Assembly (NCBI RefSeq): GCF_047675955.1
Contig: NC_132917.1
Span: 12,537,887 to 12,601,886, forward strand
DNA from: Chlorocebus sabaeus
Lineage: Eukaryota; Chordata; Mammalia; Primates; Cercopithecidae
Direction of reading: 5' to 3'
Length of the DNA: 64,000 bases
Part shown: piece after piece, positions 33,738 to 45,612 of the stretch
Position numbering within the stretch: the first letter of the stretch is position 1
Layout of the letters: each line of letters starts with the position of its first letter
Notes under the pieces: model-generated
The model's database searches: none
The model's input: the letters and a program-made list of their open reading frames with translations, nothing else
What the model was told of the DNA's origin: nothing
Position numbers and translations under genes: made by a program

Positions 33738-35389
33738 TCGATACTCCAGTTCAGGCTTATGTGTCTATTTCTGTGCCTGGAACACTTGTCTCTTTCCTCC
33801 TCTCTTTCCCCTCACCAATCTTTATCAGAGATGGGGTTATACAGTTTCACCCCTTCTTTCTTGGAAAGTAAGTAAAGTCCATAAAAAGCAATGAGCTGTG
33901 CAGATCCTGACCTTCCCCTGCTCTGGTCTGCATTTCACCGGGTTGATGATGCACCCTGCACTTCCCAGATTCCCCTCTCAGCTGGCTTTGGGCTTCAGCT
34001 GGCCATAGTGTCTTGGAGGAGAGATAGGAAAGGGCAAGAAAGAAAGAGTCTGGGTTGTTTTCCTCTTCCCTCTTCCCTTCAGCCTTTCCAACCCCTGCCC
34101 CTTGACCTGGAAAGCACAGCCCTGTTCCTCTGCTGTTCAGTTTGGGATGGACCTGGCTCCTTTTTTTTTTTTTTTTTTTTTTCTTCTAATCTCTGAGTTG
34201 CTTTGTCCTACTCTGTTTGGTTTCTCTAGTTTCTCTGATCTTCTATCACTACTGAAGCTAATCTATTGGATTAAATTCCTCCTGTTCTAAATAGTTAAAG
34301 TGGCTCCTGTTTTTCTTGAATGACACACAAGCATAATTCTAAACAATGGAAATCCATGCGTTGTAAAACTCTAAAAACAGTACAAAAAAGATTCCATTTT
34401 TAAAATACCTCCCCTTAAAAATGGGTTCCACTTCAGATGGATAATTTAACGGCAAAAAATTTTGTCTGACTAGAAGTCAAAGTATTTACAGGCATAAAAG
34501 TAATTCTGAAAGAATAATCATCAGTTTCTTTAACAGTACTATAATGAATTAACACACAGTATTATCCACAAGTTCATCAATATTTAATTTTCTTCTAAAA
34601 ACCACATTAGGATTAACATTACAAAGAAAACAGGTTTTTGTTCCAAGGAAAAATGTATCCCTGTGATATGATTGTTTCACGTGATATGTCTGTTAGCATA
34701 ACACAGTGGAAGGGAGGTTATTTATATGAACAAAACCTCTTTTTCTGAATTTCTGCCCCTTGTTACTTTTACAAACGAAGCATCACTTGATCCGCAGGAA
34801 GACACCGTACACAAAGCTATGGCACAGCAGGATATGTTCCCTCATGTTTGGCTAATCTTTGGGTGTTCTCAGAGAAAGTAATGGAAGAATTTTAATAGTT
34901 AGCAGGGGTTATATGAACTTCTTCTTGAATTACCTGGGTCAGCTAAACACTTTGCAAGACGTTATGGCACAAGACCCATATAAGTATGTCCAGAATCTCT
35001 ACACTGCTGTATTCAGAACCAATTTGTAGCTCTTTTCTAAGTGCTAAGCTTTAATAGATATGCTGTTAATAATTAATCCTTTTCTTAAAGTGCTTTGATT
35101 TTTCTGATTCATATTCCACTAAGTATTTTTTTGGCCACTGAAAGCTTACTGAGCCAAGGCACAATTACAGTGCTGAAGGAATCATATTATATTGCAGTCC
35201 CCATGAGATGTTAATGAAAGAGGCTAGGCAGGTGTGCCACCTTCAGCCTGCAAAAGAAGCTTGGCATTATTCATCTCATCATAAGAGGCACATTTAGCCC
35301 AAATTAAAATACCCATGCAAACACTGGTCACCACACATGCTATTCCACACATGAGTGCTTTTCTTAGTACCATTGCCTTTCTCACCTCT
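33738..35389. other. Repeat-poor stretch with a poly-T run
   Basis: A 22-base T run at 34161-34182 could be the reverse of a poly(A) tail, but I recognise no retrocopy to its right. The rest, notably 34320-35340, is AT-rich and shows no repeat I know. Candidate conserved non-coding text at 35060-35340 is described in the findings. Confidence 0.35.
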
Positions 35390-35655
35390 CCCCTGCCACT
35401 GCCTGCTCATCTCTGAAGATTCAGCCATCACTTCCTTCGAGAAGTCCTCCTTGATTCCTCCCCCAGCCCAGGCTTGCTTGGTAGCCTCCCCTCAGCTTTG
35501 CCTTAGCTGCCTCTGCTTTTTTGTGCACATGGCACCATGGTGATCCCTTTGTGGGTCTGCAGCCCCTATGGACTCCAAGCTTCTGCAAAGCATGGTCTAT
35601 GTAAATGTGGAGCTTAAAACAGCTTCTCAGTACATGTTTTCTGAACAAAACTGAG
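35390..35655 (+). repeat. L2 LINE 3' end
   Basis: 'cgagaagtcctccttgattc', 'cctatggactccaagcttct', 'cttctcagtacatgttttct' in L2 order. Confidence 0.65.
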
Positions 35656-36159
35656 CTGAGCAGAGCAGACTGGCTGATAATTTATGAAGTCTAGATTATG
35701 CCTCCAGCAAAACTGCAAAAGGCAACATTTCCTCTAGCCCCGTGCTCCATGACCATTTCAGGACACAGCTGAACACTCATCTTATTTCTGTACAGTCGCC
35801 TGTGTGCCGACACGGCTTGCATTTTTCCTTTTCTTTTGGCTTTCTTCCTGTAAGAATTACACAATCTCCTGTCCTCCTCTTACCTCCTCCTCCTCTTCCT
35901 GCACTATACCTCCAGCTATGAAAAGCTATGAATAAAGAAAGGCAGCTGGCACTTCAGGATCCTGTTACTGATTCAATACGTGCATACCTTTCCATAAGTC
36001 CTACTGAGTTGCATTTTCTTGACAATGGCAATGCCAAATCAGCCTTGATTCTTTCCCATACCGAAAAATACAGACCTCAGAGGCCTGAAAGGGCTTGTGA
36101 GACTCCATCAGACTTGCTCCATCCTATGGGAACACAGTGGATCACACACAGGCAAACCT
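35656..36159. other. Unassigned sequence
   Basis: It includes a short TCC-rich patch at 35870-35905. A 106-codon open frame at 35928-36248 runs into the following MIR and is not a gene. Confidence 0.4.
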
Positions 36160-36345
36160 GCCTTAGAGAAGCCTCTACCATTGGCTCTCTGTTTGTGATC
36201 CCAGGCCAGATACTGCATTTCTTTGCAGCTCTGTTTCTTCATTTCTAAAACAAGATTAATACTCTACATTACACAGCGTTTCGGGGAGGATGAATAAGAT
36301 GATATTATGCAGACTCTGTCACCTAATGGTAAAAAATGGGTAGAA
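36160..36345 (+). repeat. MIR SINE
   Basis: 'ccaggccagatactgcattt', 'tctgtttcttcatttctaaa', 'gggaggatgaataagatga' follow sense MIR. Confidence 0.65.
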
Positions 36346-36356
36346 ATAATATTGTT

Positions 36357-36800
36357 TTTTATTTGGGTCTCCCCCCCCACCCCAAATTCATATGTTGAAG
36401 TTCTCACCCCCAGTTCCTTGGAATGTGACCTTATTTGGAGTTAGAATCTTTACAGAGGTAATCAAATTAAAATGAGGTCATTAAGGTGGGCTCTGATCCA
36501 ACATAGCTGATGTCCTTACATAAAGGGGAAATTTGGCCATAGAGCCAGGCGCACAGTGAGAACGCTGTGTGAAGATGCACGGAGAGATCAGATTGGGGCG
36601 AGGAGTCTACAAACCAAGGAACACCAGATGTGGCCCACAATCCCCCAGGAGCTGGGGGAGCTGCTAGGAACAGGGTCTCCCTATACCTCCAGAAGGAATC
36701 GGCCCTATAAACCCTTGATCTTGGACTTCTGGCCTCTAGAACTGCAAGATGATAATGTCTGTTGCTGAAGCCTTCCAGTTTGTGGTAGTTTATGTTTGAA
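36357..36800 (+). mobile_element. MaLR LTR (MLT1-like)
   Basis: 'aaattcatatgttgaagttc', 'gaatgtgaccttatttggag', 'aaatgaggtcattaaggtgg', 'tgatcttggacttctggcct' and 'agcc..ccagtttgtggtag' follow family order in sense. No internal region flanks it. Confidence 0.8.
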
Positions 36801-37819
36801 GATGCTCAAAGATGGAGATGTTAAACAAAAACCTAAGGCACCAGGACAGGTCCAGGAGTTACAGCCAGGCCGGTAGTGCCTTTCCACTAGAGCCCTTGGT
36901 TCAGCCAGTGGCTAAAGTGTCAGCTGCCACAGTCTCTACCCACGCCCCCACGTGCCACCTCCTGCCGCAGAGTCCCTTCCTCTTCACATCATCTCCCTGT
37001 CCCAAAGGGCCTTGAGCACACCCTCCTCTCCTACCTGGCACTTCAGGGAGGAAGGACAGACGGCTCCTAGGGGCATTCTCATTTAATTGGTCTGGAGTGG
37101 GGCTCAGTCATCACTGCTTTAAGAGCTCTTTGGATGACCCTCACATGCAGCTGGTGAGGATGTCTGCATCAGACCACATGGCCCTACAGCAAGGCCATTG
37201 CTGCCTTCCTTGTGGGTGTCCACCATGCACCATCCATTGGGTGCTCCTGTGCGTGGGGAACAAGTGAATGGAGTCCCAGGTAACAGATGAAAACCAACGC
37301 ACCTACCCTGAGCATATGGCGCCCACCTAGCAGTCAGGAGCTCAGACCCTTACAAAAGCCGCTTAGCTGCCTGCCTCCATCCTCCCACCTCCCTCCGTGC
37401 TCTGTGCTGCCTCACGGCCTCCTTCCTGCCTGGAATCCCAAATCACCTGGGCTTCACACCATGGAGGGCTGAGTCACTACATGAAGGGGTAGTTTCCATT
37501 CAGTTGTATTTTTTTTAATTAATTTTATAGGTCAGTCACATTCTCGTTAAGAGGGGACAACCCTCTGATATGGCCAGGGTTCTTTCTGAAATAATAACAC
37601 CAAACAATAATAAAGTAATAGAGTAAAAATAAATGAATAAAGAGAACCTCCCTGTTGAAAACAATTGAGTATCTTTCCATTGCCTGTTTCAAGTAATCCA
37701 CCTCCCTTTGTGAACCATCATACCCTGCTGCTGTCCTCAGCTGGTAATCACCCTAATTTTTTTCTTCTGTGCTGCAATAAACTGAGATATGTTGACCTAC
37801 TTAATTTTCCTTCACCTAC
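36801..37819. other. Unassigned, relatively GC-rich sequence
   Basis: No gene or clear repeat. 36880-37470 is C-rich and may contain L2-like text ('gcctgcctccatcctcccac'), not secure. An AT-rich patch lies at 37510-37640. Confidence 0.4.
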
Positions 37820-38165
37820 AACAGGCTTTCTCCTGCATCGGGGCTGTTGCTCCTGCTGTTCCTTCTGCCTAACTACCTGGGACTCTGTTTTCAACATTTA
37901 GTTCATGAATATCCTTCTCTGATCCCACTTCTTAAAATCCTCCATCCAGAACTGACCCCCAAGGCAGGGTCCAGTGTCAGGGCTTCCTTCAGTCTCTTGG
38001 TTTGCTTTCACATGGCTTTGTCTGTGATGATGAATGTCTATGGTCCCTCTCCCCAATCCTCAAGAATCTTGAGAACTGTGACTAGGTCCTCCTCATACCT
38101 GTATCATCCAGCACCTGGCACACAGAATGTGCTCAACCTTATACATGAAATGTTTGTCCAATGAA
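37820..38165 (+). repeat. L2 LINE 3' region
   Basis: 'gctcctgctgttccttctgc', 'tatccttctctgatcccact', 'catccagcacctggcacaca' and 'gtgctcaacc' in sense order. It ends 'ccaatgaatgagtaaataa'. The 105-codon frame here is L2-derived. Confidence 0.75.
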
Positions 38166-38904
38166 TGAGTAAATAATATTAATTGATGTTTACTAGTGCT
38201 TCCCAGTTTACAAAGTATTGCCAATGACAAAGAATACGAGTGAAAGAGAAAGAAAGATTATGCAGATTTACGAGCTGTTCCATGCAGGGCTCTAGCCAGT
38301 CCTGACTCCATTTTAAATGAGTTACTGCTCTTTGAGGGCCTGTAATGGAAATATGGCTGTGAGGAGAGTGTGCTGGTTTTGCATTTCGACAAAAGAGGGC
38401 AAGTTGACACACCATGGTGCAGAGGAGCCAGCTTCATCCCACTGCAATTTGATTGATACCGTGACTTTGGTTAGTCTTCACATCAACAGGAACCTTGAAT
38501 GCTGGCATTTACAAGGGAAAGTCAGCAGAGTTCACAGATGTGCCTACGGCCATGCAGAGAGGCGGGTTGTGACGCTTCCACCAGTGAGTGCGAACACCCT
38601 CCCAAAGAGGCCATGTCCTGAAAGCAAAGGTGGCTCCCTTCCTATTTATTCATGGCCCGATCTCTGAGGGAGTTGTAATCTCCATTTTGAGTTCTAAACC
38701 TTTTGCCAAGAATTCTGGTGAAGTCATTTGGCAATGGTGAGGCCCACACAGAAGGAGAACTGGCTTGGAGGCAGCCCTGAACAGGACCTCTTACCTTGGG
38801 CCCTAGAGGGGCTGCTGGGCCCATCATGAGTAGATGCATTATGAGTCCTGTCAACTGTTCACTCTGCTTCAGCTCCTTAAAAACACCCAGCATGGCCCTG
38901 TACA
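38166..38904. other. Unassigned sequence
   Basis: A short antisense MIR-like tip near 38180-38225 ('tttactagtgcttcccag'). The remainder, including a 116-codon frame at 38317-38667, has no recognisable feature. Confidence 0.4.
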
Positions 38905-39400
38905 CCAAAGAGTAACCGAGACAGGTCTCAATCAATTCAGAAGTTTATTTTGCCAAGGTAAACGACATGACCAGGAGACAGGTCTGTTCCTTTCTCCAAG
39001 GATGATTTTGAAGGCTCCAATATTTAAAGGGGAGAAGAGGCCTGGAGGGGAAAGAGGGAGGGTATGGTAACATTACTGAATCCACATGTTACAAGTGAAA
39101 AGGAGCAGGGAGGAGAATCATCAATCATATATTTGTCTCAGTTTCAGTAAATCAGCACTTTACATAAGATAAGGTGAACATAGAGTAGCAACCTGTGGAG
39201 ATAATTAACCTTTTGTGTGTAGCTACCTGGCACGTTATGACTCTGGAGTTGTGTAACTTGCCATCTCTAGTTTGCCTGTGTCCCTCTTGCTTTTGTCCTG
39301 CATTCTTTCCAGATTCCTCATCCCCCTTTTGGTTCCAATCCTTAGTCAGCTTCTGTGGATCAACCACTTGATTTCAGATTAGCAATCTCAGGTTTTACCT
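38905..39400 (-). mobile_element. ERV-type LTR, antisense, family not assigned
   Basis: 'caattcagaagtttattttg' and 'ccaaggtaaacgacatgacc' resemble the antisense polyadenylation region of an endogenous retrovirus LTR, probably ERV1-like. I cannot name the family from memory. No protein-coding retroviral sequence is visible beside it. Confidence 0.5.
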
Positions 39401-40274
39401 TCAGTAGCCATTACACCACCTCCTACAGCAACCCTGCCGCTACCTCTGCCTGTAACACACCCACAGGCGCATCTGCGGGTCTCTGCCTCATGACTTCATA
39501 GCTGAAACCACAGGTAAGAGGCTGCCCAAGCCTCCTTAAACCCTAGGTCTTCTCTAGTTTATTCTAGCCCAACCAGGTCTCTGTCTGGCAGGGAGATGGC
39601 TCTGACTCCAAGGCGTTATCTGCCCACCAGGTAGCATTAAGCCCAGGCTCACTGCCTAGTTCCAGTCATTCCTCTGTGGTAAATTGCCTCCATGTCTATG
39701 AAATGAGGAAGCTTCCACAGAGCCACTCTTCTGTTGTTAGAAGCGCTGATCATTGAGACACCCACAGCTAGAGAGGTGGTCCACCCTTTCCAACTGTATC
39801 GAGTCTTCCTATGTCTGTATTACTGACTTTATTGTCATCTCATTTTAGTTTTTTGCCTTACTCTGTTTTTTTCAGTTTCTTTCTAATTTTTAAATTCTCA
39901 AATCTTTAGGAAAGAGAGATGAAAATAAGTACATAACTTAAATGAAGGTATTAGAGTAACCAAAACAGAGACTATCCGGGACAATGAAACATGTTTTGTG
40001 TTTTATATGAGGTATCCAAGATGAGAATTAATCTGAGGGTTTTTACGCTCTTGAAATTTCTCAGATAACCAAGGCTTTAAATCCTAGAAACACAGGCACA
40101 GGGGGAAGGAGATTTAGAGGTTTCCAACCTAACATCTGAATTCTAAAGATAGGAATATAAAACCCAGGGGGAAAATTCACCCGAAAGTCATGAGGGAATG
40201 TGTGTCAAAGACAACATCCTTTGTTGAATAACCCATTTGTTCATTGAGTACCTACCATATACCCAGAAGGTCAG
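39401..40274. other. Unassigned sequence
   Basis: It may include the remainder of the LTR at its left end. No gene. A small L2/MIR-like antisense tip lies at 40225-40270 ('cattgagtacctaccatata'). Confidence 0.4.
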
Positions 40275-40520
40275 GTCAGTGTAGAAAAGTGGTTGATAGA
40301 ATGGACTTTGGATTTAGATAGTCCTGAATGCAAATACCTATTTACATCTCATGCTCTATTAAGTCACTGCAGCAAGCTATGTAATCTGAGACTTAGCTTC
40401 CTTTCCATACAATGTGGATAGTAGTACTTACTTCAGAGGGTTGTCTTGATGGCAAAACGAGGTCCTACATTAAATCCGCATCATGTAGCTAAGCTCAATA
40501 AATGTCAGCAACATTTTTTG
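40275..40520 (+). repeat. MIR SINE, full length
   Basis: 'agaaaagtggttgatagaat', 'ggactttggatttagatagt', 'cctgaatgcaaatacctatt', 'agggttgtcttgatggcaaa', 'aagctcaataaatgtcagca'. This is head-to-tail MIR with both ends visible. Confidence 0.85.
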
Positions 40521-41033
40521 CAATTACCCAGCTCCAAGCACAGGGTTCTTCCCCCAGCATTATGAAGCAACAGAATGCAGAGTAATGTCTGTCAAGATAT
40601 TTGGACTACAGAATCCAGGTTTTTATCTTGACTCTCTCAGCTTCAAACACAGGTATGTCCCAAATGAACTGCAAATTGGATATTATGTAATAGCAATTAA
40701 CACAAGACAAATTTATTTTAAAGCAACAACAACAACATAAAGCTGGGCCACACAATTCAACTTAGTCCTAGAGAACCAGTGATTCCATTACAGGGAAAAG
40801 CCACACAGCAGACTGGGACTAATTGCATTCCACCGGTGCCAGGACAATAGATAAAAATAGATGGTTAAAATGCTCCTATTTGCCTCGGTAATAGCTACAT
40901 GTGTTTTGAAATAGTCACTAAACTATTAAAATGCTTCATAGGTAGCCTAGAACTGATTTTCTCACTGTATCTTCAGACAATCTACCACATTAATTTAACC
41001 TACCAAAAAAGCAACTGATGCGAATGTAAGAGA
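40521..41033. other. Unassigned AT-rich sequence
   Basis: No gene or repeat recognised. A short CAA run lies near 40722. Confidence 0.4.
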
Positions 41034-42452
41034 AAGAAACAGTTCTTTCAATCCTAAAATTAACTTGGAATAATGAAAGATCCCAAATAGCCAAGGCAAT
41101 GCTGAGAAAAAAGAACAAAGCTGAAGGCATCATTATTTGACTTCAAAATGTATTATAAAGCTCTAGTAACCAAAACAGCATGGTACTGGCATAAAAATGG
41201 ACACATAGAACAATGGAACAGAATAGCGAGCCTACAGCCAACAGATTTTTGACAAAGATGCTCAATAAATGGTACTGGGAAAATTAGATAACCACATGAA
41301 AAAGAATGAAATTAGATCCCTACCTCTCACCACATAAAAAATCAACTCAAAATGGATTAAAGATTTAAATGTAAAACCCCAAACTATAAAACTAGTGGAA
41401 GGAAACACTGGGGAAACATTTTATTACACTGGGCTGGGCAAAGATTTTTTAAAATAAGAACTCAAAAGCACAAGCAACAAAAACACAAATAGAAATATAG
41501 GATTAAATCAAACTCAAAAGCTTTTGCACAGCAAAAAACAATTAGCAAAGTGAACAGATAATCTATGCAATGGTAAAAATACTTGCAACCTATACATTTG
41601 ACAAAAAGGTAGTATCCAGATTATATTAGGAACTTAAATAACTCAACAACAACAACAAGAACCCAATTAAATATGGGCAAAAGACTTTAATAGACATTTC
41701 TCAAAAGTGAGCATACAAATGGCCAACAGGTACTTGAAAACATATTCAGTATTACTAATCATCAGGGAAATGCAAATCAAAACCACAATGAGATACAACC
41801 TCACCTCAATTAGAATGGTTATTACCAAAATGACAAAAGAAAAGTACAGTGAGAAAAATGAAGAAAAGGGAATACTTAAACATTTTTGGTTTGATTGTAA
41901 ATTAATACAACCAGTATGGGAAACAGTATGAAGATTACCTCAAAAATTAAAAATAGAACTACCATACAATCTAGCACTCCCACTACAGGGTACATATCTA
42001 AAGAAAATGAAATCAATATGTCAAAGAGATATCTGCGCTTCCCTGTTTATTGCAGTATTATTTACATTATCCCAGATATAGAAACAACCCCAGCATCCAA
42101 CAATGAATGAACAGATAAAAATGCATACATACATACAATGGAATACTAGTCAGCTGTAAAAAAGATGAAATCTTGTCATTTTCAAGAACATGGATGGACC
42201 TGGAGAACATTATATTAGGTGAAATAAAACAGATACAAAGACAGTACCATATGATTTCATTCATTTATAGAATCTAAAAATAAAAATAAAACGTTAGTAT
42301 GATAGAAGCAGAGAACAGTGGTACCGGCATCTGGGGAATGGACTGGGAAATAGGGAGAGGTTGGTCAACAGGTATAAAGTTACAGTTAGGTAGGAGAAAT
42401 AAGTTCTGGTGTTGTATAGGGTGATGACAGTAACAGTAAGGTATAGTATAAC
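41034..42452 (+). mobile_element. L1 LINE (L1PB/L1MA-age), 5'- and 3'-truncated
   Basis: It covers the 3' end of ORF2 and part of the 3' UTR. Landmarks are 'aaaacagcatggtactggca', 'aatggtactgggaaaattag', 'atgggcaaaagactttaata', 'gaaatgcaaatcaaaaccac', 'acaatggaatactagtcagc', 'aagaacatggatggacctgg' and the UTR 'gtataaagttacagttaggt'. Many stops and frameshifts break ORF2, so no active reverse transcriptase is encoded. It stops near 'agtaaggtatagtata' without the normal 3' end or poly(A). Confidence 0.95.
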
Positions 42453-42494
42453 ACAGAAGAGAGGCTTTTTGGTTTTGCCAGACTGGCCCCTCAC

Positions 42495-42695
42495 CATCTA
42501 TGAATATGCATGAGCTCTGTGAACTCTGCATTAAAGATGCTCTGCCTCTTACCAGCCAAGTGACTTTGGGTAAGTCTTTGAATCTCAATGTCCTCGTATT
42601 TGAAGTGGAGAAAATAATACCCACTTTATTGGGATACTTGAGAGTTAATTATGACAAAACCTACAGCTCACAATACACAGCAGGAGCTTAATAGT
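42495..42695 (+). repeat. MIR SINE
   Basis: 'cttaccagccaagtgacttt', 'gggtaagtctttgaatctca', 'atgtcctcgtatttgaagtg', 'acacagcaggagcttaatag' in sense order. Confidence 0.75.
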
Positions 42696-42699
42696 GGCT

Positions 42700-42900
42700 T
42701 ATTCATCCCAGGCTCCATGTATTTGCCTGTAGTTTGCTCTTCTAGAATGGGTTTCTTTGTACTCTGTCCATTTAAATCCCATCTATCATTCCAGGCAAGT
42801 TTAAGGCAATAATTCCTCCAGGAAACTTTGCCTACCCTTTCTAGTCCACATAGACCTGGTACTTTTGGTTCATAGCACATTGTTAAGACTGCTCATTTAT
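42700..42900 (+). repeat. L2 LINE 3' fragment
   Basis: 'tccatttaaatcccatctat', 'cattccaggcaagtttaagg', 'cctccaggaaactttgccta' match an L2 3' segment. Confidence 0.55.
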
Positions 42901-43134
42901 AATATTGGATTTAAAAACTGGAATCTGATCCCCAAACTATGGCAGCAGCCTGATATTTAGAGTGCCCTCTCAGTTCCCTGTTACTCCACAGGCATGCTAG
43001 ACCTGCCCATTACTATACTACTTGTAAATACCAGAATAAGCAGAAGATCAATTTTTTGAGATGATAGACTATGTCTCAGTCTTCTTAGTAGCCTTAGAGT
43101 ATAGCACTGTTTCAGAATCCTAGCAGATCCCAGA

Positions 43135-43545
43135 TGTATTAGTATCCTAGAGCTGCTATAATAAAGCAACACAACTAGGTGGCTTAAACAAGACATTTAT
43201 TCTCTCTCAGTTCTGGAGACTAGAAGTCCAAAAGCAAGATGCTAGTAAGGTCACACTTCCTCTAAACCTTCTCAGGGAAGATGTCTCCCTGCCTCTTCCC
43301 ATTTCTGGTAGGCCCAGGAGTTCCTTGGCTTGTGGCGGCACCACTCCAATCTCTGCCTCTGTTGTTACACAGCAATCTCACTGTGTTTGTCTCTGTTCAA
43401 ATCCTCACCAGAATCATATTTAACACCCATATTTCTATCAAAAGTCTCTTTGAGGAAATCTAGGTTTTTTCTAACACATGGCTCAAAATTCTTCTGGTGT
43501 CTACTTATTATTCAATTCTGAAGCAAATTCCACATGTATAGGTAT
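43135..43545 (-). mobile_element. MaLR LTR (MLT1-like), antisense
   Basis: It opens 'tgtattagtatcctagagct' and continues 'gctataataaagcaacacaa', 'ctaggtggcttaaacaagac', 'cagttctggagactagaagt', 'cactccaatctctgcctctg'. This is the antisense of the family seen at 12247 and 36357. Confidence 0.82.
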
Positions 43546-43580
43546 TCACTACAGAGCACCCCACTCTTGTTACCAGTATC

Positions 43581-44058
43581 TGTATCTGTCAGAGGTCTCC
43601 AGAGGAACAAAACCAATTGTGTCTGTGGTGTGTGTGTGTCTGTGTGTGTTTGTGTGTGTGTGCATGCGCACATGTATATAGGGAGAGAAAATGAGAAAGA
43701 CAGGGAGGGAGATTTATCATTTACCTTAAGGAATTGGCTCATGCAATTGTGGATATTGGCAACGCTGAATTATGTAGCATAGGCCAGCAGGCTCAACACT
43801 CAACAGGATTTTCTCTGCTGCAGTCTTAAGGTAGCATGTCTTCTTTTCCAGAAACCTCAGTTTTAGCTTTTAGGCATTAGGCCTTAAACTGAATGAGGTC
43901 CACCCACTTTATCAAGGCAATTTTTGACTTTACTTAAAGTCAGCTGACTGTAGATATCAGTCATATGTACAAAATACCTTCACAGTAACATCTAGACTAG
44001 TATTTTACCAAACAACTGAGTGCCATAACCTAGCCAAGTTGACAATTTAACCATTACA
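43581..44058 (-). mobile_element. LTR of ERVL/MaLR type, antisense, with TG microsatellite
   Basis: 'tcagaggtctccagaggaac', 'aaggaattggctcatgcaat', 'aggtccacccactttatcaa', 'taacatctagactagtattt', 'tagccaagttgacaatttaa' and the end 'ccattaca'. It has TG...CA-type ends. The TG-rich run at 43627-43672 is an expanded TATA/TG part of the LTR. I do not assign a subfamily. Confidence 0.7.
43627..43672. repeat. (TG)n microsatellite
   Basis: Imperfect TG repeat interrupted by TC and TT, inside the antisense LTR. Confidence 0.95.
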
Positions 44059-44904
44059 CAGAGCTAGGAATGGTGGTTAAATTTGACTTTGCCATTCATT
44101 AATTCACTTGGAATTATTCAGAATTCATAACACCTTTTACTTCTTCAACTGTAAAAAGAGAAGTTCGGAGCAGACTCTAGGATCTCAGCAAGCTCCAAAT
44201 GCTATAGTTTATACTATGTATGATTCTAGGTTGTCCTGACTTGCTCCTCTTCCTCTGGGGTCCCTCTGCCCTTCAGCAATCTATTTCACGGCCACTCCCA
44301 TCCAAATCTCTATCCTGGAATCCAATTCCTCCTTGAAGCAGAATTCTAAGCTAGTATCATTGGTTTCAGAGGCACGGGGTGGGGAGCCTTGATGTGCATT
44401 ATACCAAACATGCTATTCTAAGTGGAAAGAAAACATATCTAGGAAAGGTGTTCAGTTAGTTGAGACGAGAAATAATGTCTGCATATATGATACATGCAGA
44501 ATAACAATAAAATGCTTTGTTGGGCATAAGCTGGAAGCAAAAACTGAAGGCCTTCAGAACATAATAGTTCCAACCCCATGAGTCGTTTGAGTTACCTGAG
44601 GAACAAATTGGACAGATACAGAATGATGTGGTGTAATGAGCACACACAGATGCCACTTGAATCCTGTACATATGGCAGCATTTTTCCAGACATTTTATTT
44701 TCTCTAGCCCCAAAGTCTTCCTGATATTACAAATTCATGCTGTGAATTTTTAGTAGAATGAAATTACAGTAGCTCAAAATTATACCAATAATTATATTCT
44801 GCTAGATGAGAATGATTACGTGTTCCAAGTTGCTAGCAGGGCCTCTAGCAACAGTCAGGAAATCATTTTCTTAGTGCCAAATAATTAGGTAAAGCATTTT
44901 AGCA
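44059..44904. other. Unassigned sequence
   Basis: A weak MIR-like stretch may lie at 44080-44210. Otherwise nothing recognised. An 85-codon minus-strand frame at 44456-44713 is unsupported. Confidence 0.4.
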
Positions 44905-45105
44905 AAACAGTTAAGAGGAGAGGCTGAGAGGTCATTCACACCTGCGGAATTTTGTCTGTCATCCATTAGCTCTGTGGTCAAGAGTTCAGTTCTCCAAGTT
45001 TCACTTTATTTCTAAATTGGAAATAGTAACATGCCCATCTCATAGAACTTTGAGGCTTAAATGAGAAATATATTTATACATATATTGTAAAGCATATCAC
45101 AAAAA
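44905..45105 (+). repeat. MIR SINE
   Basis: 'cattagctctgtggtcaaga', 'tcactttatttctaaattgg', 'aaatagtaacatgcccatct', 'catagaactttgaggcttaa' follow sense MIR. Confidence 0.7.
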
Positions 45106-45221
45106 GATAGTGAATCAGAAAAATCCACAAAATGAAATGGTAAAACTCTTCATTGGAGCTCCCTGAAAATTCCCTATGTAGGAGTTCAGGTTACTGTTCA
45201 AAAATATTAACTTTTTTCTCC

Positions 45222-45612
45222 CTATTCTCATCAGTGGACTAATTCTCTACCCCTTGAGTCTAGAATTAGTCATGTGCCTCACTTCGGCCAATGAGATGTT
45301 AGATGTGACATAAAATATGACATGGGCTTGAGAAGCAGGTGCAGTTTTGGGCTTGCTCTCTTCTGCTTGCTATTACCTTGAGTAAAACTCACCCAGGCTG
45401 GCCTGCTGATCCCAGGAGAGGATTAGAGACACACAGATCAGAGCCCATCCATGATGAGTTGACCCCAGGGACTTGAAATAGCATGTATAAATCCAGCAAA
45501 TTGAGACCCTCAGTTGACCCACAGAGCCAGGAGAAGGAATGACTGTTGAGTTAGGCCATTGAGCTTTGCAGTGCTTTGTTAAGCAGTAATTTTATGATAT
45601 TAACTAACATCT
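45222..45612 (+). mobile_element. MLT1-type MaLR LTR
   Basis: 'tcggccaatgagatgttaga', 'catgggcttgagaagcaggt', 'gggcttgctctcttctgctt' and 'aggctggcctgctgatccca', then a 3' part 'ggccattgagctttgcagtg', 'ctttgttaagcagtaatttt'. This is a different MLT1 subgroup from those at 8059 and 12247. Confidence 0.65.

Noticed and set aside
34161..34310. Possible minus-strand processed retrocopy after a 22-base T run, with a possible 'tggctcct' flank repeat
   Set aside because: The body matches no transcript or small RNA I recognise, and the 8-base flank match may be chance.
41707..42110. Two plus-strand frames resembling reverse-transcriptase C-terminal text
   Set aside because: They are fragments of a broken L1 ORF2, not a host gene or an intact element.
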